Below, in pieces: positions 60,801 to 64,000 of a stretch of DNA of 64,000 bases (position 1 is its first letter; every line of letters begins with the position of its first letter). Source of the stretch: Mesostigma viride (Eukaryota; Streptophyta; Mesostigmatophyceae; Mesostigmatales; Mesostigmataceae). The stretch covers positions 1,089,674 through 1,153,673 of the forward strand of contig RPFO01000333.1 in assembly GCA_009746045.1 (NCBI GenBank). The letters run 5' to 3'. A model generated the notes under the pieces. It was given only the letters and a program-made list of their open reading frames with translations. It had not been told where the DNA came from and did no database searches. The translations under genes and the position numbers were made by a program.

Positions 60801-63575
60801 CCCTCTGGTCGTGGAAGCACTGAGAGGGTTGCTCTGGTCATGCAGGTAGGCTAGATGGGGTCAATGAGAGGGTTGCTCTGGTCATGGAGATAGGCTAGAT
60901 GGGGTCAATGAGAGGGTTGCTCTGGTCATGGAGATAGGCTAGATGGGGTCAATGAGAGGGTTGCTCTGGTCATGGAGATAGGCTAGATGGGGTCAATGAG
61001 AGGGTTGCTCTGGTCATGGAGGTAGGCTAGATGGGGTCAATGAGAGGGTTGCTCTGGTCATGGAGGTAGGCTAGATGGGGTCAATGAGAGGGCTGCACAA
61101 TGGGAGCCTGGCAGCCACCGTAAGGACCAGGGCACACCGTAAAGACAAGACTACTGCCCGCGCGGTGACGCCAGACCACACGACGCGGGCTGGCATTGCA
61201 GAAACAAAAAGGGGACCAAATTCAACTGCCAAAGAGGGCATGGGTGTAAGACAAAAACCTCAACTGTTGCACATCAGCGCACCTAGTGCCACCAGGCCGT
61301 GTGCTTCTCCATCAACGCTAGCCCCATCGCACCAGCTGGCCACCCACCACTTCTTTGATATCCGCGGTGATGCGCTCCGTGACCAAGTCTACCCACAGCC
61401 GGTGGCCGTACGCGTCGTAAAACTCGAGGTATGTCCCGCAGTCGGGCACCTCCGCCTCTGCCGGCGATGACAATGGATGACAAGGGCAGGCACGGCCCGG
61501 GGCAGGCAGTACTGCCGTGGTCAGGCCCGGTGTTCGCACACAGGTGATCCGCCTCGAGAGACAGGAGAGCATTACTATACCGTGCCCTACCAAGCTCTAC
61601 CACACTCTACCAGGCTTCATGATGTGATGGACGGGCGTGTCAAGTTGCACTCCAAGCCCTAAATCACGCGACCTGGGTGCGCACCCAGGAAACAGGGGCC
61701 TGCTCCTGCCTGTGAGTGCATATAATCGACACCAAGCACTGGCCACTGCCTTGACAGGCCAGCACCCCGACACACACTCAGGATCCCGCAAGCTGTCAAC
61801 ACACACGCACACACAAACACACACAACCCCCCTGATCACGGGGCACATATATTGTCTCCTTGATACCCCATCCCTGGGCACGCGGGTGGTGAACAATTGC
61901 GCTGGGACCCCGTAGCTAACCGCTGGCGCCATGAGCAAGCAACGAGCACACACAGAGCAAGCCCGGCCAATGCTACCACGGAACGTGAGCCATGACGACA
62001 AGGGCACCGTGAGAGCGATGCCGACAAGGGCAGACCGCCGAGTCCGCTCCTGCACATGGCAGCAGCACCCTACCCACCGCAGCTATCAAATAAGGAGAAA
62101 GGAACGATGTATGCCGCCGGCACGAAAAGTAGGCCCTCCACCCCACGCATGGCCACCTGTGAGGTCCTCAGCATGTAGTAGATGCTGTGGGGATGCTTTG
62201 TGGATCCCATGACATCATCCCACAACGAGAAGCCGCGAGGGGCAGCATCCCCTACTACTGGCCTCCCCCAGGTGGCCTCTCATCCATGTCTCGTGTCCGC
62301 TCCCATCCCCCCTACACTCACCCCCCCCCAATGCTCACCGGACACCCGCACGAGCGACCCATCCGGCGCCCGCTCCTTGTGGTACCGCGGCATGGTCTTG
62401 GCGTGGGCAGACCCGTGCACCGTCAGCTTGGGCGGCCGCTTCTGCCGCTCTTTCCTCAGCTGTGGTGTACACAGGATTGGCAGGGAGGGGCACGGGACAC
62501 AGGTGCGAGATGGGGTGGGCCAACGTGTGGCAAGCCCACGACAACCGTGAAGAGCGCCAGCAAACCGAGTGCTATCTTGTGTCAGGGGCAGATACACACA
62601 CACACACACTGGATGGGCGGCTCGCAACCCCCCTCCCTTGCAACCCTGGCCATTCAGGATGCCATCAGCAGGGCCACCCATACCAGGCCACCCGTACCTC
62701 ACGAATAGCTTCACAACGCCGCGAGAACAATGAGTTCGCAGCAGTCACAAAAAAAGCCGGCACAAACACGTCTGCCTGCCCAGGGCTGCCCACGACCCTT
62801 TTACAGGGACCCAGGACTCGTGCAAGCACGGAGCAATTCGGGTCATAGGTACACACGGCGGCAGGGTGCCTACCAGCCCGCCATGCCTCCAAGTGCACCA
62901 CACGCGGCCCCTATCGACGGCTGCTTTGCTGCTGCCTTGCCACTTTCGCACACCCATGGAACCACCCATCAGCCCTCCTGTGCTGCGGCCATCCATCCCG
63001 GGAAGGATTGTGTCCTTTTTGCTTGAGTTGGTCCACCTAACCATCCGCCCTGAACACCACATGTTGCCAGTGACTTGGAGAGGGCAACGAGCTCATGTGC
63101 CGAACAGCATCGCAAAGAACAGTCTTCTTTCCGTATCTCCCTCCTGTCCCTGCCCCTAACTGACGAAACCCTGTCCCTGACCCACCCCACCCAGTGCATC
63201 CCACCAATGGGAGCAATGGGGGCGCGCTATGGGAGGGAAGCGATGAGAGGGGGCGCCCGATCCACCTAATGGACAAGATGGCATCCATGGTGGGGTGGCT
63301 CGATCCTCGTGGACAAGATGGCATCCATGGTGGGGTGGCTCACCTGCTCCTCGTGGACAAGATGGCATCCATGGTGGGGTGGCTCATCTGCTCCTCGTGG
63401 ACAAGATGGCATCCATGGTGGGGTGGCTCACCTGCTCCTTGTGGATGGCATCCCCCGGGTGTTCGGACTGCACCCGCCCATCCGCCAGGCGCCGGTACAT
63501 GGTCATGCCCATAGGGCCGGGCACCGGGACCTCCTCCTGCTCCCCCACGCACAGGAGGACATGGTGGCAGACCAT
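49103..63575 (-). CDS. Host gene: multi-IQ-motif (calmodulin-binding type) protein with Pro/Ala-rich tail, seven exons
   Basis: Assembled from splice signals and phase. Exons (minus, 5' to 3'): 63575-63432, 62775-62698, 62459-62339, 61457-61348, 56145-55933, 53047-52901, 51517-49103. All introns are GT..AG. Phases are 0,0,1,0,0,0, and the sum is 3228 nt (1075 aa plus stop). The exon 3/4 junction rebuilds one Glu codon. IQ motifs lie in exon 5 (AIQRMWRGYAMRKHL, a weaker TRIGRAYRAHLYRR and LQYNWRIHRMK), and one is formed across the exon 6/7 junction (LIQRCWRQ joined to FLQDRKLRA). The rest is a long Pro/Ala-rich tail. ATG 63575 is the first candidate; more 5' exons may exist. Likely a cytoskeletal or flagellar calmodulin-binding protein (inference from IQ arrays only). 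Confidence 0.7.
49920..50275. repeat. GGCGCT/GGCGCG hexamer array encoding (Ala-Pro)n
   Basis: About 355 bp of hexamer repeats within the terminal exon. It stays in frame and is read as Ala-Pro dipeptides on minus. Confidence 0.9.
51820..52260. repeat. Tetranucleotide microsatellite (TTTG)n with GGCT/GGTT flanks
   Basis: Pure GTTT repeat from about 51890 to 52205, flanked by degenerate TGGC and TGGT units. In the last intron of the host gene. Frames through it are artefacts. Confidence 0.95.
52585..52900. repeat. 38-bp minisatellite containing 5' splice-site copies
   Basis: Unit TCTCACCTGTGCTATAGCG plus TCTCCACCATGCTATACTG, about seven copies, abutting exon 6. On minus each copy reads CACAGGTGAGACAG. 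Confidence 0.9.
52901..53047 (-). CDS. Host IQ gene, exon 6
   Basis: 49 codons (YGRLLFSRLIMKGGG to LIQRCWRQ), acceptor TCGCAG, donor CAG|GTGAGA. Confidence 0.75.
53862..54300. repeat. Two diverged repeat units with palindromes
   Basis: Units about 301 bp apart share CGAGTCCCGCGGGGC and CCTCACGAAATGTACATTAG. Each contains a 16-bp-arm palindrome (53939-53971; 54241-54281). A third palindrome with 20-bp arms lies between them (54067-54112). Confidence 0.75.
55060..55325. repeat. GC-rich minisatellite (CATGCATGGCAGCCCCC-like units)
   Basis: About seven imperfect units of 36-39 bp. Open in all frames, so the long frames here are not evidence for genes. Confidence 0.85.
55933..56145 (-). CDS. Host IQ gene, exon 5 (IQ motifs)
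   Basis: 71 codons, acceptor CACCAG, donor GAG|GTAAGG, with two or three consecutive IQ-type helices. Confidence 0.75.
57150..59990 (-). pseudogene. hAT transposase, decayed
   Basis: On minus: BED finger (CIFCKKEFASNVSRVVGH, about 59690-59640), then GIPINVARNATLKKA and the SDG-STLT motif of hAT cores. The DUF659 segment follows (VTDNPTVMRGARTLLEKEF, KYGDTRFGTRYL), and the dimerisation region (NSSAGFFMTKRRNRMV, then HFNL) near 57930-57990. The frame has an in-frame TGA near 59310, an in-frame TAG at the conserved DGW position near 59100, and a frameshift near 58600. The tail runs into a Glu-rich CTC microsatellite. An acceptor TTTAACAG near 59830 suggests an upstream exon. Confidence 0.75.
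57219..57655. repeat. CTC/CCT trinucleotide microsatellite
   Basis: About 430 bp of nearly pure (CCT)n. It gives poly-Glu, poly-Arg or poly-Gly frames on minus and poly-Ser/Leu/Pro on plus. Confidence 0.95.
60226..61347. other. Remaining 5' part of intron 4
   Basis: No supported gene. Contains the 45-bp minisatellite at 60846-61090. Confidence 0.5.
60846..61090. repeat. 45-bp minisatellite
   Basis: About six copies of AGGCTAGATGGGGTCAATGA followed by GAGGGTTGCTCTGGTCATGG and AGGT or AGAT. Confidence 0.92.
61348..61457 (-). CDS. Host IQ gene, exon 4
   Basis: EAEVPDCGTYLEFYDAYGH to ADIKEV, acceptor CGGCAG, donor GTG|GTGGGT. The first codon is completed by the previous exon. Confidence 0.7.
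62339..62459 (-). CDS. Host IQ gene, exon 3
   Basis: Basic segment LRKERQKRPPKLTVHGSA to SLVRVS, acceptor CACAG, donor CCG|GTGAGC, ends in phase 1. Confidence 0.7.
62698..62775 (-). CDS. Host IQ gene, exon 2
   Basis: 26 codons (ADVFVPAFFVTAANSLF to EAIRE), acceptor GGGCAG, donor GAG|GTACGG, phase 0 at both ends. Confidence 0.6.
63264..63436. repeat. 46-bp minisatellite spanning exon 1 donor
   Basis: About four copies. On minus each copy resembles the end of exon 1 (GATGCCATC, then GAGGAGCAG) followed by GTGAGCCACCCCACCATG. Confidence 0.9.
63432..63575 (-). CDS. Host IQ gene, exon 1 (or first recognised exon)
   Basis: 48 codons from ATG (MVCHHVLLCVGEQEEVPVPG) to AIHKEQ, donor CAG|GTGAGC. 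The donor region is amplified in the adjoining minisatellite. Confidence 0.6.
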
Positions 63576-64000
63576 CGTGGCGCGTGTGGGGGGTGACAAC
63601 ACATGGGGACGGAGGCATGGGAGCTGAGTCAGCCAGCTGGACACATGCATAGCCGGTGCATGACCCCATCACACACCAGTTGCTGCGCTGGCCATTGAAG
63701 TGGAGATGAACAGGAAATGGTGGCCCTGGGCAGTGCAGTGAGGGAGCAGGAAAAGGAGGATGGTGCCTTTGTGGTGGGTGATGGGGGGCATCTTGTTGTG
63801 CTGGGTGGCTCTGTCAGCCATGCCACAGCAACACAGCCGCCGGAACAGTGTTGGCGACATCTCAGGAGCACACTGCGCCAGAGACCAGCATATGCCTGGA
63901 GCATTCTTCCCCAGTGTTGCTTGTGCCGGAACAGAAAGGGAGCGTGGACCAGCTCGGCCGCCAGAGACAGAGTGGAAGGGAGGTTCCAGCTAGGGCGTGC
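63576..64000. other. Upstream of first recognised exon
   Basis: GC-rich with short open frames on minus; I cannot tell promoter, 5' UTR or intron apart. Confidence 0.4.

Noticed and set aside
60846-61090. CRISPR-like repeat
   Set aside because: Direct minisatellite with no spacers.

Overview
The window looks like nuclear DNA of a unicellular green alga (inference). It has GC-rich exons with GT..AG introns, CTC, TTTG and GGCGCT low-complexity arrays, hAT DNA transposons, and LINEs with a restriction-like endonuclease. It also carries integrated Polinton-like viruses (PLVs) with tyrosine recombinases, a virus group known from green algae. No bacterial gene organisation, rRNA or CRISPR array is present.

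Positions 1-39858 hold two related endogenous PLVs placed tail to tail. Element 1 runs from left of the window to about 19016. Element 2 runs from about 19118 to 39858. Each has a replication/integration half: a PrimPol-helicase replicase, a tyrosine recombinase, a small AT-hook-type protein, an A32/FtsK-HerA-like packaging ATPase and a coiled-coil protein. Each also has a virion half on the opposite strand: a ~1070-aa fibre-like protein, a zinc-finger protein, a ~100-aa protein, a penton-type minor capsid protein, a small amphipathic protein, a double jelly-roll major capsid protein, a 56-aa protein, an Ig-repeat/LamG-like spike and two small unknown proteins. The halves diverge from a short bidirectional promoter. 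Most genes carry an ATCT box followed by a TATA-like run before the ATG. Terminal inverted repeats (TIRs) of roughly 600-760 bp contain tandem ~200-bp units, each with a long palindrome. Both elements share the outer ~220 bp of the TIR.

Many PLV genes are broken only by one-base deletions, with no in-frame stops, which may be assembly error or very recent decay. Transposons have entered the viruses: a ~1.3-kb hAT derivative with an 8-bp target duplication sits in element 1's left TIR, and a tandem insertion splits one element 2 gene. An ~85-bp LINE tail separates the two viruses.

From 39.86 to about 49 kb is a graveyard of LINE 3' ends (RLE and RT fragments), a 560-bp-arm palindrome, a foldback repeat and a larger inverted-repeat element. 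From 63.6 down to 49.1 kb, on the minus strand, I could assemble a seven-exon host gene of about 1075 aa. It encodes an IQ-motif, calmodulin-binding-type protein with a long Pro/Ala tail. All phases are consistent, and its introns hold a decayed hAT transposase gene and several minisatellites. Two of those minisatellites are amplified copies of the 5' splice site.
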